A DNA stretch of 64,000 nt, taken from the NCBI RefSeq assembly GCF_036013975.1, contig NZ_CP107904.1, positions 3,721,001-3,785,000 on the forward strand. Direction: 5' to 3'. Every line of letters starts with the position of its first letter. Within the stretch, counting starts at the first letter, position 1. The notes beneath the pieces were generated by a model. It did not search any database. It saw only the letters and a program-made list of their open reading frames with translations, and had not been told where the DNA came from. The translations under genes and the position numbers were made by a program. Of the stretch, positions 36,207-48,510 are shown piece after piece. The stretch is from Kitasatospora sp. NBC_00458 (GTDB lineage: Bacteria > Actinomycetota > Actinomycetes > Streptomycetales > Streptomycetaceae).

Positions 36207-37331
36207 TCAGCGGTGGTGCGCCGGGTTGACCGTCACCTCGACCCGCTGGAACTCCTTGAGCTCGGTGTAGCCGGTGGTCGCCATCGCCCGGCGCAGCGCG
36301 CCGAACAGGTTCATGGTGCCGTCCGGGGTGTGCGACGGGCCGGTGAGGATCTCCTCGGTGGTGCCGACGGTGCCGAGGTCGACGCGCTTGCCGCGCGGCA
36401 GCTCCTCGTGGACGGCCTCCATGCCCCAGTGGTAGCCCTTGCCGGGCGCGTCGGTGGCCCGGGCCAGCGCCGCGCCGATCATCACCGCGTCGGCGCCGCA
36501 GGCGACCGCCTTCGGGATGTCGCCGCTGTAGCCGACGCCGCCGTCCGCGATGACGTGCACGTAGCGGCCGCCGGACTCGTCCATGTAGTCGCGGCGGGCC
36601 GCGGCCACGTCGGCGACGGCGGTGGCCATCGGGACCTGGATGCCGAGCACGTTGCGGGTGGTGTGGGCGGCGCCGCCGCCGAAGCCGACCAGCACGCCGG
36701 CCGCGCCGGTCCGCATCAGGTGCAGCGCGGCGGTGTAGGTGGCGCAGCCGCCGACGATGACCGGGACGTCCAGCTCGTAGATGAACTGCTTCAGGTTGAG
36801 CGGCTCGGCGGCGCTGGAGACGTGCTCGGCCGAGACGGTGGTGCCGCGGATCACGAAGACGTCGACGCCCGCGTCGACCACGGCCTTGGAGAACTCGGCG
36901 GTGCGCTGCGGGGAGAGCGCGGCGGCGGTGACCACGCCGGAGTCGCGGACCTCCTGGATCCGCTGCTTGATCAGGTCGGCCTGGATCGGCGCCGAGTAGA
37001 TCTCCTGCAGACGGCGGGTGGCGCCCGCCTCGTCGGTGATCGAGACGATCTCGTCGAGCAGCGGCTGCGGGTCCTCGTAGCGGGTCCAGAGGCCTTCGAG
37101 GTTGAGCACGCCGAGGCCGCCGAGGCGGCCGATGGCGATGGCCTGCTGCGGGGAGACCACGCTGTCCATGGGGGCGGCCAGGAACGGCAGGTCGAACCGG
37201 TAGGCGTCGATCTGCCAGGCGATCGAGACCTCCTTCGGGTCACGCGTGCGCCGGCTGGGGACGACGGCGATGTCGTCGAAGGAGTACGCCCGCCGGCCGC
37301 GCTTGCCTCGCCCGATCTCGATCTCAGTCAC
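36207..37331 (-). CDS. guaB3: GuaB3 family IMP dehydrogenase-related protein
   Basis: A 374-residue TIM-barrel protein typical of actinobacteria. The IMPDH/GMPR fold is clear (FLAAPMDSVVSPQQAIAIGRLGGLGVLNLEG; IADGGVGYSGDIPKAVACGADAVMIG), but the catalytic loop Cys motif of GuaB (GSICTTR) and the CBS pair are absent. The protein is therefore not a standard IMPDH; a role in purine redox conversion or regulation is suggested by the family. It lies downstream of guaB on the same strand, 150 bp away, with a hairpin between them. The ATG has a GGG-rich upstream region. Confidence 0.9.
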   Translation of the reverse strand: MTEIEIGRGKRGRRAYSFDDIAVVPSRRTRDPKEVSIAWQIDAYRFDLPFLAAPMDSVVSPQQAIAIGRLGGLGVLNLEGLWTRYEDPQPLLDEIVSITDEAGATRRLQEIYSAPIQADLIKQRIQEVRDSGVVTAAALSPQRTAEFSKAVVDAGVDVFVIRGTTVSAEHVSSAAEPLNLKQFIYELDVPVIVGGCATYTAALHLMRTGAAGVLVGFGGGAAHTTRNVLGIQVPMATAVADVAAARRDYMDESGGRYVHVIADGGVGYSGDIPKAVACGADAVMIGAALARATDAPGKGYHWGMEAVHEELPRGKRVDLGTVGTTEEILTGPSHTPDGTMNLFGALRRAMATTGYTELKEFQRVEVTVNPAHHR

Positions 37332-37439
37332 TTCGAGCCCTTCTGGTGGTGTTGCTCATGCCCGCCGGGTCACCCCGGCCGCCCCCAGTATCCCGCACCC
37401 GCCGGGGGCCGCACCGCCGCGCCCGCCCCCCGGACGCGC

Positions 37440-37469
37440 GGAAGGGGCCCGCGGCTGCGGGCCCCTTCC
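37440..37469 (-). terminator. guaB terminator
   Basis: A perfect 13-bp stem (GGAAGGGGCCCGC and complement) with a GGCT loop, 13 bases after the guaB stop. It probably separates guaB from guaB3 transcription. Confidence 0.8.
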
Positions 37470-37481
37470 GGTCGCGTCGGG

Positions 37482-39292
<1,811 letters not shown>

Positions 39293-40117
39293 CTAGGTCG
39301 CCCCCTCGGCGAGCGCCCGCAGCCGGCTGAGCGCGCGGTGCTGGGCGACCCGGACGGCCCCCGGCGACATCCCGAGCACCTCGCCGGTCTCCTCCGCGGA
39401 GAGCCCGGCGGCCACCCGCAGCAGCACCAGCTCGCGCTGCCGGGCCGGCAGGTTGGAGAGCAGTTCCTTGGCCCAGGCCGCGTCGCTGCTGAGCAGCGCC
39501 CGCTCCTCCGGGCCGAGCGCGTCGTCCGGCACCTCCGGCAGGTCGTCCTGCGGGACCACGGTCGAACCGGGCCCGCGCATCGCGGCCCGCTGCAGGTCGG
39601 CGATCTTGTGCGCGGCGATGCCGTAGACGAAGGCCTCGAACGGCCGCCCCTGGTCCTTGTACCGGGGCAGTGCGCAGAGCACCGCCACGCAGACCTCCTG
39701 GGCGATGTCGTCCACGTGGTGCCGGGCGCCGCCGGGCAGCCGGACCAGCCGGCCCCGGCAGTACCGCAGGGCCAGCGGGTGGACGTAGGCGAGCAGCGCG
39801 TCGATCGCCGGGCCCTCGCCCCGGACGGCGGCCGCGACCAGCTCGCCGACCAGCGGGGAACCGCCGCCGCCGAGCACCGGCGGCCGCCCCGCGACCGCGC
39901 CGGGCCGGCCGGCGTCCTGCCGCTCCCGGTCCTGCCGCTCCGCGTCGTCGCCGTGCGCACCACCCCGGGGGGCGTCGTCCCGGGGCCGGTCGTCCCGCTC
40001 GGGTCCGGGCTCCGCGGAGCCGCCGGAGTCCGCGTACGCCGCGCCGGTCCCGGGTGCGGAAGGCTCGGCCTCCACCGGGTCCGCCTCGCCGGGAGCCCCG
40101 GTCACGTCGTCGCGCAT
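39293..40117 (-). CDS. sigma-70 family (ECF-like) sigma factor, SigD-type
   Basis: A 274-residue sigma factor from the ATG at 40117; a longer upstream frame is Gly/Ala-rich and unlikely. The first ~95 residues are an Asp/Arg-rich extension. Region 2 follows ([20 protein letters not shown] ... [18 protein letters not shown]) and region 4 is at the C-terminus ([41 protein letters not shown]). Position between guaB and bldM/whiD matches the sigD position beside whiB3 in mycobacteria, so orthology is likely. No anti-sigma gene is adjacent. The regulon is unknown from this window. Confidence 0.92.
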   Translation of the reverse strand: MRDDVTGAPGEADPVEAEPSAPGTGAAYADSGGSAEPGPERDDRPRDDAPRGGAHGDDAERQDRERQDAGRPGAVAGRPPVLGGGGSPLVGELVAAAVRGEGPAIDALLAYVHPLALRYCRGRLVRLPGGARHHVDDIAQEVCVAVLCALPRYKDQGRPFEAFVYGIAAHKIADLQRAAMRGPGSTVVPQDDLPEVPDDALGPEERALLSSDAAWAKELLSNLPARQRELVLLRVAAGLSAEETGEVLGMSPGAVRVAQHRALSRLRALAEGAT

Positions 40118-40434
40118 CGGTCCATGGTGCCTGGTCGCGCGGGAAAACGCGGCACCGCGTCCGGAGTTGTGCACCGGAACGTTATGCGGTGCCGCACCGG
40201 TACGCACCACCGGCCCCTCCTGCACCGTGCCGCCTCCCGCCCCGCCACCGTCGGTGGCCCCGTCCGCCGCGCCGTCCACCGAGTCTCCTGCGGCCGTGTG
40301 GTTCGCCGCAGTTCCTGTCCGCTGGTCCCCGAGGTGCTCCACTCCTCCATGGTGCAACCTCGGGGCCGTAACGTCACACGCCCCTGCACGGGGAATCGTG
40401 AGCAGCGTGCCGGGACCGGCGGAGCCGCCGGCGG
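40118..40434. other. gap between bldM and the sigma-factor gene
   Basis: This 317-bp gap must hold the sigma-factor promoter. It is GC-rich with partial inverted GTGCGGCAC-like repeats near 40190-40200, and I see no clear promoter pair or gene. Confidence 0.45.
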
Positions 40435-41046
40435 TCAGCGGACCAGGCCCCAGCGGAAGCCCAGGGCCACCGCGTGCGCGCGGTCCGAGGCGCCGAGCTT
40501 CTTGAACAGGCGTCGGGCGTGGGTCTTGACGGTGTCCTCGGAGAGGAACAGCTCACGGCCGATCTCGGCGTTGCTGCGTCCGTGGCTCATTCCTTCGAGC
40601 ACCTGGATCTCACGCGCCGTCAGGGTCGGTGCGGCGCCCATGTCGGGGCTGCGCAGCCGGCGCGGGGCGAGCCGCCAGGTCGGGTCGGCGAGGGCCTGGG
40701 TGACGGTGGCCCGCAGTTCGGCGCGCGAGGCGTCCTTGTGCAGGTACCCCCGGGCGCCCGCCGCCACCGCGAGGGCGACGCCGTCGAGGTCCTCGGCGAC
40801 GGTGAGCATGATGATCCGGGCGCCCGGGTCGGCCGACAGCAGCCGCCGGACCGTCTCCACCCCGCCGAGGCCGGGCATCCGGACGTCCATCAGGACGAGA
40901 TCGGAGCGGTCGGCCACCCAGCGGCGGAGGACCTCCTCCCCGTTCGTCGCGGTGGTGACCCGGTCCACACCGGGTACGGTCGCGACGGCGCGGCGAAGCG
41001 CCTCGCGGGCGAGCGGGGAATCGTCGCAAACGAGAACGGAAGTCAT
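40435..41046 (-). CDS. bldM: developmental response regulator BldM
   Basis: A 203-residue NarL/LuxR-type regulator, the length known for BldM. The receiver domain begins [18 protein letters not shown] and has the phospho-acceptor-like Asp54 ([13 protein letters not shown]). The C-terminal helix-turn-helix is [39 protein letters not shown]. In Streptomyces, BldM is an orphan regulator that acts without phosphorylation as a homodimer on early and with WhiI on late sporulation genes. The gene is preceded by a sigma-BldN-type promoter (41204-41231) and is divergent from whiD. Neighbours and sequence make the assignment firm. Confidence 0.96.
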   Translation of the reverse strand: MTSVLVCDDSPLAREALRRAVATVPGVDRVTTATNGEEVLRRWVADRSDLVLMDVRMPGLGGVETVRRLLSADPGARIIMLTVAEDLDGVALAVAAGARGYLHKDASRAELRATVTQALADPTWRLAPRRLRSPDMGAAPTLTAREIQVLEGMSHGRSNAEIGRELFLSEDTVKTHARRLFKKLGASDRAHAVALGFRWGLVR

Positions 41047-41618
41047 GACCGTCGTCCTCCGCAGCTGATCCGCGTCACGTTGAGCCTCCTGGCTGGTACG
41101 AACCTCTCCGACACGGCCGATCGGCGACGGACTCCGTGCTGATCGCCTGAGATTCCCCGCGATCGTTCCCGACGTCCGGCGCCCGCTAACCGCCTCCACA
41201 CTTCCAACGACCGTCACTCGAATGAGTTACGGCCTTCAGGGCCATCTCCACCACTGTACGTGGCCGACTCGTTACCGATCAGCCGCATCGCGGTGCACAC
41301 GCCGCTCTTTTGCGCAGCTCGCACGCGGTGGGCGTGCGACCCGCACGCCGATCCGGGCCCCAGTGCGCCCGTCGGCCACCCGATTGCCACGTCCGCGCCG
41401 GGCGGCCGCCACATCGCCGGACATGCCCACTTTGCCCGTTTTTATAGCTTTTGTATGGTCATTGACTGTTGTGCCACTCTGTGGGTGACTTGTCCATGGA
41501 GTTGCCGTAAGTCATATTTCCAGGTGTCCACACTGGCGCCGGACGCGCCCCGCCGTACCGCCCGTGCAATCCGCCGGCGGGCGGCGCGCGGTCGACGAGC
41601 CTCTGAAGGGAATGAGCC
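41047..41618. other. bldM-whiD divergent regulatory region
   Basis: 572 bp without a gene. The left half holds the BldN-type promoter of bldM. The right part (about 41430-41530) is markedly AT-rich for this genome, with runs such as TTTTTATAGCTTTTGTATGG, which suits promoters of the developmental gene whiD, though I could not fix exact -35 and -10 boxes. Confidence 0.6.
41204..41231 (-). promoter_or_regulatory. sigma-BldN-type promoter of bldM
   Basis: Read on the minus strand: CGTAAC (-35, 41226-41231), a 16-bp spacer, then CGTTGG (-10, 41204-41209). This differs by one base from the CGTAAC/CGTTGA pattern known for sigma-BldN. Transcription would start near 41197, about 150 bases before the bldM ATG. 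Confidence 0.7.
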
Positions 41619-41954
41619 ATGGCAGATTTCTCCCGCCTCCCCGGCCCCAACGCGGACCTCTGGGACTGGCAGCTCTCCGCGGCCTGCCGCGGCGTGGACA
41701 GCTCGCTCTTCTTCCACCCGGAAGGCGAACGCGGAGCCGCGCGGAGCTCACGCGAGGCGAGCGCCAAGGAGGTCTGCATGCGCTGCCCCGTCCGCACCGA
41801 GTGCGCCGCCCACGCGCTGGCGGTCCGCGAGCCCTACGGCGTCTGGGGCGGCCTGACCGAGGACGAGCGCGAGGAGATGATGGGCCGCTCGCGCAACCGC
41901 CTGGTGGAGGTGCCGCTCGTCGCACCGAGCGTGGCCCAGCAGTACCAGCAGTGA
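41619..41954 (+). CDS. whiD: sporulation protein WhiD (WhiB family)
   Basis: A 111-residue WhiB-like protein with ATG after AAGGGAATGAGCC. The four iron-sulfur cluster ligands are Cys23 (AACRG), Cys53 and Cys56 (CMRC) and Cys62 (ECAAH), followed by the GVWGG turn at 74-78 and a basic tail. WhiD holds a [4Fe-4S] cluster, binds region 4 of the principal sigma factor, and is needed for late spore maturation. Its position next to bldM fits the streptomycete whiD and the mycobacterial homologue whiB3. It ends before a clear terminator. Confidence 0.95.
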   Translation: MADFSRLPGPNADLWDWQLSAACRGVDSSLFFHPEGERGAARSSREASAKEVCMRCPVRTECAAHALAVREPYGVWGGLTEDEREEMMGRSRNRLVEVPLVAPSVAQQYQQ

Positions 41955-41973
41955 CCGTCCGTGTCCGCCGCGC

Positions 41974-41995
41974 CGAGAAGAATCGTTTCTTCTCG
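41974..41995 (+). terminator. whiD terminator
   Basis: A perfect 9-bp stem (CGAGAAGAA / TTCTTCTCG) with a TCGT loop, 20 bases after the whiD stop. Confidence 0.75.
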
Positions 41996-42008
41996 CGGTG
42001 GCGCGTGT

Positions 42009-42072
42009 CCGGGGCCCACACGTGCCCGGGTGTTCGCCCGGCCGGCCCCGCACGGCCGCCGGTGGGCCCCGG
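42009..42072 (-). terminator. LysR-side hairpin
   Basis: 11-bp arms CCGGGGCCCAC and complement (42009-42019, 42062-42072) with a GC-rich 42-nt loop, directly after the LysR stop. It could serve as a second barrier between whiD and the LysR gene. Confidence 0.5.
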
Positions 42073-43077
42073 TCAGCGGCCGGCGGCCGCCCCGGCCAGC
42101 CGCTCCAGCATCAGCGCCACCGCCGGCACGTCGGCGAGGTCCGGCAGGGTCAGCGCCACCACCTGCCGCACCGCCGGCGCCCCCGACGCGGCGTGCACCG
42201 CCACCGTCTCCACCCCGTCCGGACGCACCGACCGCAGCGCGAGACCCGGCAGCACGGCCACCCCGAGCCCGGCGGCGACCAGGCCGACCACCGCGGGGTA
42301 GTCGTCGGTCGCGAAGTCGATCCGGGGCTCGAACCCGGAGCCCGCGCAGAGCTCCACCAGGTGCCCCCGGCACTGCGGGCACCCGGCGATCCACTGCTCC
42401 CCGGCCAGCTCGGCCAGCTCCACCGGCGCACCGCGCCCGGCCAGCCGGTGCCCGGCGGGCAGCAGGCCGACCAGCGGGTCGTCCAGCAGCGGGGTGACCA
42501 CCAGATCGGACCAGTCGGTGCCGGCACTGAGCTGCTGGGCCTCCAGATTGGCCTCCGCGCGGGCCTCGCGGGGCGTGCCGTGCGCGGGCGCGGACGCCGG
42601 CGCGGCGGAGGCACCGGGCGCCTGCGGGTAGCGGAAGGCCAGCGCGACCTCGCACTCGCCGCCGCGCAGCATCGCCAGCGACTCCGGGGGCTCCGCCTCG
42701 ACCAGCGACACGCGGACCCCCGGATGGCTGTCCCGCAGCCGGGCGACGGCGGGCGGCACCAGGGTGGAACTCGCGGTCGGGAAGGAGACCAGACGCACCC
42801 GTCCGGCCCGCAGTCCGGCGATCGCCGCCACCTCCTCCTCGGCGGCGGAGAGCCCGGCGAGGATGCCGGTGGCGTGCTTGAGCAGCACCCGTCCGGCCTC
42901 GCTCAGCTGCATCCCGCGCCCCGAACGGACCACCAGCGGGGTGTCGACGGACTTCTCCAGGGCCTTCATCTGCTGGCTGATGGCGGGCTGCGTGCACCCC
43001 AGCTCGCGGGCGGCGGCGGAGAAGGATCCGGTGCGGGCGACGGCACGCAGGACGCGCAGGTGGCGGGCCTCGATCAT
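42073..43077 (-). CDS. LysR family transcriptional regulator
   Basis: A 334-residue regulator. The N-terminal winged HTH is canonical (HLRVLRAVARTGSFSAAARE, LGCTQPAISQQMKALE), followed by the co-inducer domain from about residue 92 (GRVRLVSFPTASSTLVPPAV). ATG is preceded by GAGGA placed almost against it. A 22-bp dyad (43082-43103) lies five bases upstream and could be an autoregulatory site. No divergent target gene is present, because groEL on the other side reads in the same direction, so its regulon cannot be guessed. The effector is unknown. Confidence 0.92.
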   Translation of the reverse strand: MIEARHLRVLRAVARTGSFSAAARELGCTQPAISQQMKALEKSVDTPLVVRSGRGMQLSEAGRVLLKHATGILAGLSAAEEEVAAIAGLRAGRVRLVSFPTASSTLVPPAVARLRDSHPGVRVSLVEAEPPESLAMLRGGECEVALAFRYPQAPGASAAPASAPAHGTPREARAEANLEAQQLSAGTDWSDLVVTPLLDDPLVGLLPAGHRLAGRGAPVELAELAGEQWIAGCPQCRGHLVELCAGSGFEPRIDFATDDYPAVVGLVAAGLGVAVLPGLALRSVRPDGVETVAVHAASGAPAVRQVVALTLPDLADVPAVALMLERLAGAAAGR

Positions 43078-43081
43078 TCCT

Positions 43082-43103
43082 CAAAGATATAAGGAAATCT
43101 TTG
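43082..43103. promoter_or_regulatory. AT-rich dyad at the LysR start
   Basis: CAAAGAT-N8-ATCTTTG sits in an AT-rich patch just before the LysR ATG. LysR regulators often bind such sites near their own start. Confidence 0.45.
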
Positions 43104-43174
43104 CTGTCTGCAAAATTCACATGATAGTTGAAGAGTAAAACTCAGCCCGGGAGGACGGACCCCCGGCCGACACG

Positions 43175-43220
43175 CCGGAGGCCCGGCCGCACCCCCGAGG
43201 GGCGCGGACCGGGCCTCCGG
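43175..43220 (-). terminator. groESL terminator
   Basis: A perfect 12-bp stem (CCGGAGGCCCGG and complement) with a 22-nt loop, 14 bases after the groEL stop. Confidence 0.75.
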
Positions 43221-43234
43221 TCACTGAACGGGTG

Positions 43235-45281
<2,047 letters not shown>

Positions 45282-45375
45282 GTCCGAGCTCCCCTTCGGA
45301 GATTACGGGGTTTTCTAACGGGTAGGGGCGAACCTGCGCATCTGCCGTCGCGGGGGTCAGACACGCCTCTTCGCG

Positions 45376-45403
45376 TTAGCACTCCCCCGGTGGGGAGTGC
45401 TAG
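45376..45403. promoter_or_regulatory. CIRCE-like operator near the groES start site
   Basis: TTAGCACTC at 45376-45384 and GAGTGCTAG at 45395-45403, with a 10-bp spacer instead of the usual 9 and one base off the consensus GAGTGCTAA. The inner bases extend the symmetry. The site covers the predicted transcription start. Confidence 0.75.
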
Positions 45404-45408
45404 GCACG

Positions 45409-45437
45409 ACCATAGGCCGCGGTTAGCACTCAGTCAA
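45409..45437 (-). promoter_or_regulatory. groES promoter, vegetative type
   Basis: On the minus strand: TTGACT (-35, 45432-45437), 17-bp spacer, TATGGT (-10, 45409-45414). Initiation is expected near 45402, about 120 bases before groES. Confidence 0.8.
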
Positions 45438-45449
45438 CCAGAGTGCCAA
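45423..45449. promoter_or_regulatory. CIRCE operator over the groES -35 box
   Basis: TTAGCACTC-N9-GAGTGCCAA, one mismatch from the CIRCE consensus. It overlaps the -35 box, so HrcA binding would block polymerase. Confidence 0.88.
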
Positions 45450-45541
45450 CGACGCGCCTCCCGAACCCCCTCCTGCGGCTGAGTAGCCGGTGAGTAGCCG
45501 TACTCATGTGCGACCCGCGGGCCCGACCGCACACTCGTCCC

Positions 45542-45847
45542 ATGACCGAGACCTCCCTGCGCACCGGCCCGTCCACCCGCCGCGACCTGCTGCTGGCGCT
45601 CGCCGCCCTCCCGCTACTGGGAGGCGCCTGCGCCGTGGTCGCCTTCACCGCCTACGCCCTGGCGATGGGCGCGGCGATGAGCGACGCCGGCGGGCTGGTC
45701 CTGCTCCTCGTCCTCGCCGGGGGCGCCCTCGCGCTCGCGCCGGCCGTCGTGGTCGCGTGGCGCACCGGGCGGGCCGGCTGGCGGATGGTGCCGGTCGCCG
45801 CGCTGCTCTCCCCGCTCACCGCGCACTGGTGGTTCCAGCTGGTCTGA
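45542..45847 (+). CDS. small membrane protein, function unknown
   Basis: A 101-residue protein from the ATG at 45542. Three hydrophobic stretches (LLLALAALPLLGGACAVVAF; AGGLVLLLVLAGGALALAPA; MVPVAALLSPLTAHWWF) fill most of it, and Arg residues lie at the cytoplasmic ends. It is divergent from groES. I do not recognise a family and find no ribosome site better than weak, so the start is uncertain. Confidence 0.6.
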   Translation: MTETSLRTGPSTRRDLLLALAALPLLGGACAVVAFTAYALAMGAAMSDAGGLVLLLVLAGGALALAPAVVVAWRTGRAGWRMVPVAALLSPLTAHWWFQLV

Positions 45848-45971
45848 CCGGCCCCACCGGGCGCCCGCACCGCGCCGTCCGGTGATCGCCGCTCCCCGGC
45901 CCGGGCCCCGGGCGCACCGGCCGCCGCTCCCCACGGCTCCGACCGGCGTACCGGCCGTCGCTCCGGCCGCC

Positions 45972-46007
45972 GCTCCGACCGGCGCTCCGACCGGCGCTCC
46001 GACCGGC
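45972..46007 (+). repeat. three tandem 12-bp units
   Basis: GCTCCGACCGGC three times just before the methyltransferase start. If the gene began further upstream, these would encode a short PTGA repeat; otherwise they are leader sequence. Confidence 0.8.
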
Positions 46008-46019
46008 GAGAATGGCCCT

Positions 46020-47219
46020 GTGGAGACCGACGACCTGCAGCCCCTGCTGACCGACCGGGGCCAGGCCCTGCTCGCCGAACTGCGCGAGTTCGCGCCGGAG
46101 GAGGAGCTGGCCCTGGCCACCCGGCTGCGCCGGGAGCACCCGGCCGAGCTGGTGTCCGCCGCCTTCGGGCAGGCCCGGCTCCGGCAGCGGGCCCGGGCCA
46201 AGTTCGGCGAGGACGCCGACCTCATGTACTTCACGCCCAACGGCGTCGAGCAGTCCACCCGGCGCAGCGTCGCCGAGTGGCGGGCCGCCCGCTTCGCCGG
46301 CCTCGGCGTGCGGCGGCTGGCCGACCTCTGCTGCGGGATCGGCGGCGACGTGCTGGCCCTGGCCCGGGCCGGGATCGAGGTGCTCGCCGTCGACAGGGAC
46401 CCGGCCGCCTGCGCCGCCACCGCCGCCAACGCGGCCGCGCTGGGCCTGTCCGACCTGGTCGAGGTGCGCTGCGCGGACGTCGCCGACGTCGACGTCACCG
46501 GCTACGACGCGGTCTTCACCGACCCGGCCCGGCGCACCGCGCGCGGCCGGGTCTTCGACCCCGAGGCGTACGCCCCGCCGCTCTCCTGGGCGGTCGAGGC
46601 CGGCCGGCGCACCCCGGTCGGCGCGCTCAAGGTGGCACCGGGAATCCCGCACGAGGCGGTGCCAGCCGACGCCGAGGCCGAGTGGGTCTCCGACCACGGG
46701 GACGTCAAGGAGGCGGTGCTCTGGTTCGGCACCCGGGCCGACCGCCCGCACCGCGCCACGCTGCTCCCCCAGCGCGCCAGCCTGACCGGCGGCGACCTGC
46801 CCGACCCGCCGGCCGGCCCGGTCGGCCGGTACCTGTACGAGCCGGACGGCGCCGTGATCCGCGCCCACCTGGTCGCCGAGGTGGCCGGACAGGTGAACGG
46901 CCGGCTGATCGACCCGAAGATCGCCTACGTCACGTCGGACGACCTGGTCGCCACGCCGTACGCGCACGCCTTCGAGCTGACCGACGTGCTGCCGTTCCAC
47001 ATCAAGAAGCTCAAGGCGCTGCTGCGCGAGCGGGGCGTCGGCACGGTGGTGATCAAGAAGCGGGGGATGGCCGTCACGCCGGAGGAGCTGCGCCGCCAGC
47101 TGAAGCCGTCCGGCCCGAACTCCGTCACGGTCATCCTCAGCCGGACCGACAACGGGCCGCTGATGATGCTCGGGCAGCCGGTCCGGGCCGGGGATCAGGG
47201 CGCGGGCGCCTCGATGTAG
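46020..47219 (+). CDS. class I SAM-dependent methyltransferase with THUMP-like C-terminal domain
   Basis: About 399 residues from GTG at 46020 (further-upstream starts add only Pro/Ala/Gly-rich sequence). The Rossmann SAM motif is clear (LADLCCGIGGDVLALARAG; the acidic end of strand 2 in VLAVDRDPAA; the catalytic-strand DAVFTDPARR). The C-terminal part (AYVTSDDLVATPYAHAFELTDVLPFHIKKLKALLRERG, VVIKKRG) is the THUMP-like domain found in bacterial methyltransferases suspected of acting on RNA. The substrate is not known. Its 3' end overlaps the convergent deacetylase gene by 25 bp. Confidence 0.85.
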   Translation: METDDLQPLLTDRGQALLAELREFAPEEELALATRLRREHPAELVSAAFGQARLRQRARAKFGEDADLMYFTPNGVEQSTRRSVAEWRAARFAGLGVRRLADLCCGIGGDVLALARAGIEVLAVDRDPAACAATAANAAALGLSDLVEVRCADVADVDVTGYDAVFTDPARRTARGRVFDPEAYAPPLSWAVEAGRRTPVGALKVAPGIPHEAVPADAEAEWVSDHGDVKEAVLWFGTRADRPHRATLLPQRASLTGGDLPDPPAGPVGRYLYEPDGAVIRAHLVAEVAGQVNGRLIDPKIAYVTSDDLVATPYAHAFELTDVLPFHIKKLKALLRERGVGTVVIKKRGMAVTPEELRRQLKPSGPNSVTVILSRTDNGPLMMLGQPVRAGDQGAGASM

Positions 47220-48157
47220 TCCTCCAGCCGGGCCACCGCGAAGCCCTGCTCCTGGATCCGGGCCAGCATCTCGCCGAACATCTGCGTCATCGTCTCGCCC
47301 TTGAGGTCCTTCGGCCCCCGGAAGTGGGCGAGGACGATGTCACCGGGCCGCAGCCTCCCGTCCGCCGCCTGGTACTGCATGTCGTGAATCTGCATCGACT
47401 CCCGCCAGAGCACGACCGCCCGCGGCCCGCACTGCTGCACCGCGCCGTTGAGCGCCGCGGAGCCGGCGCCGTCGCCGTACGGCGGACGGAAGAGCAGCGG
47501 CGCGGTGCCGTACTGCCGGGTGAGGGCGGTCTGGGCGTCGCAGATCTCCGAGCGCAGCTTGTCCGGCGCCACCTTGCTCAGCTGGGCGTGGTCCACGGTG
47601 TGGTTGTGGACGTGGTTGCCGAGCGCCTGGAGCCGCTTGAAGTAGCCGTAGTCGTCCTTGACGATGTCGCGGGTCAGGAACATCGAGACCGGCACCCCGA
47701 GGTCGGTCAGCATCTCGACGAACTTCGGGTCCTTCTCCGCGCCGTCGTCGATGGTGACGAAGACGACCTTGTCGGTGGTCCGCACCTCGCTGAACACCGG
47801 GACCGGGCCGGTCCGCTGGAGCTTCACCGGCTTGTCGGCGGGCGCGGGCGGCGCGGGCGGCAGCGGCTTGAGGTTCCACTTCGCCCAGGCGGCCGCGTTC
47901 CCGGCGGCCGGCACCGGCACGGGGGCCGGCGTCGTCGCGGCGGGCTGCTGCGGCGCGGCGGCGGCCGGGGCGGGGGTGCCGGGTCCGGCCGGAGTGGTGG
48001 CGGACGCGACGGGCGGGCCGCCGGTCCCCCCGCTGCCGCACCCGGCGGCCGCCGCCAGCAGGGCCAGCGCCCCCACCGCGTACGCCGTCGTCCTGACCCG
48101 CCCGTACCTCTTCACCGCGCCGCGCTCCCCGGTCCCGTCCAGCGATCTCGTCGCCAT
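47195..48157 (-). CDS. polysaccharide deacetylase-family lipoprotein (NodB homology)
   Basis: A 320-residue protein. The N-terminus has a basic region, a hydrophobic stretch and the lipobox LLAAAAGC with Cys near residue 39, so it should be lipid-anchored outside the membrane after a Pro/Ala-rich linker. The NodB domain (about 130-315) has the catalytic motifs TIDDG (paired Asp), HNHTVDH (His-x3-His zinc pair) and FRPPYGDG. Such enzymes remove acetyl groups from peptidoglycan or chitin-like sugars. The stop overlaps the methyltransferase stop region convergently. No operon partner is obvious. Confidence 0.88.
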   Translation of the reverse strand: MATRSLDGTGERGAVKRYGRVRTTAYAVGALALLAAAAGCGSGGTGGPPVASATTPAGPGTPAPAAAAPQQPAATTPAPVPVPAAGNAAAWAKWNLKPLPPAPPAPADKPVKLQRTGPVPVFSEVRTTDKVVFVTIDDGAEKDPKFVEMLTDLGVPVSMFLTRDIVKDDYGYFKRLQALGNHVHNHTVDHAQLSKVAPDKLRSEICDAQTALTRQYGTAPLLFRPPYGDGAGSAALNGAVQQCGPRAVVLWRESMQIHDMQYQAADGRLRPGDIVLAHFRGPKDLKGETMTQMFGEMLARIQEQGFAVARLEDYIEAPAP

Positions 48158-48246
48158 GCACGGTAACGGTCACGTGTTCGGTTCCCGGTCGGGCCTTCGA
48201 GCAGCCGATCGGCGGGGGTCGCCGCAGCCGGTCTACTCCTGCGGTG

Positions 48247-48510
48247 CTACTCCACGTGCTCGCTGGTGAAGGACCAGCGGTGCACCGGACGGCCCAGCAG
48301 CCCGGCCGGCGGCTCGGCCACCGGTACGGGCTCCCCGGTCCACCAGGTGATCAGCAGCACGCGCTCGCCGGGGGCGGCGAACAGCTCGGTCCGGACCAGC
48401 CCGGCCGAGCCGCGCAGCGCGGGCAGCGCGGCCTCGCGGACCCAGGCGGAGAGCTCGGCGGCGCGCCCGTCGGCCGCCCGGGCCTCCCACATCGCGGCGG
48501 TGGTGGTCAC
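48247..48510 (-). CDS. 87-residue protein, possibly monooxygenase-fold
   Basis: GTG at 48510 overlaps the tsaD stop (GTGA), so the small gene is coupled to tsaD. The sequence ([21 protein letters not shown], then [11 protein letters not shown]) has the alternating pattern of dimeric alpha+beta-barrel antibiotic-monooxygenase proteins; that is a weak resemblance. It is the last gene of the tsaB-rimI-tsaD string. Function unknown. Confidence 0.65.
   Translation of the reverse strand: MTTTAAMWEARAADGRAAELSAWVREAALPALRGSAGLVRTELFAAPGERVLLITWWTGEPVPVAEPPAGLLGRPVHRWSFTSEHVE

Noticed and set aside
39293-40357. Longer start for the sigma factor at 40357
   Set aside because: The extra 80 residues are low-complexity Gly/Ala with no ribosome site; the ATG at 40117 fits better.
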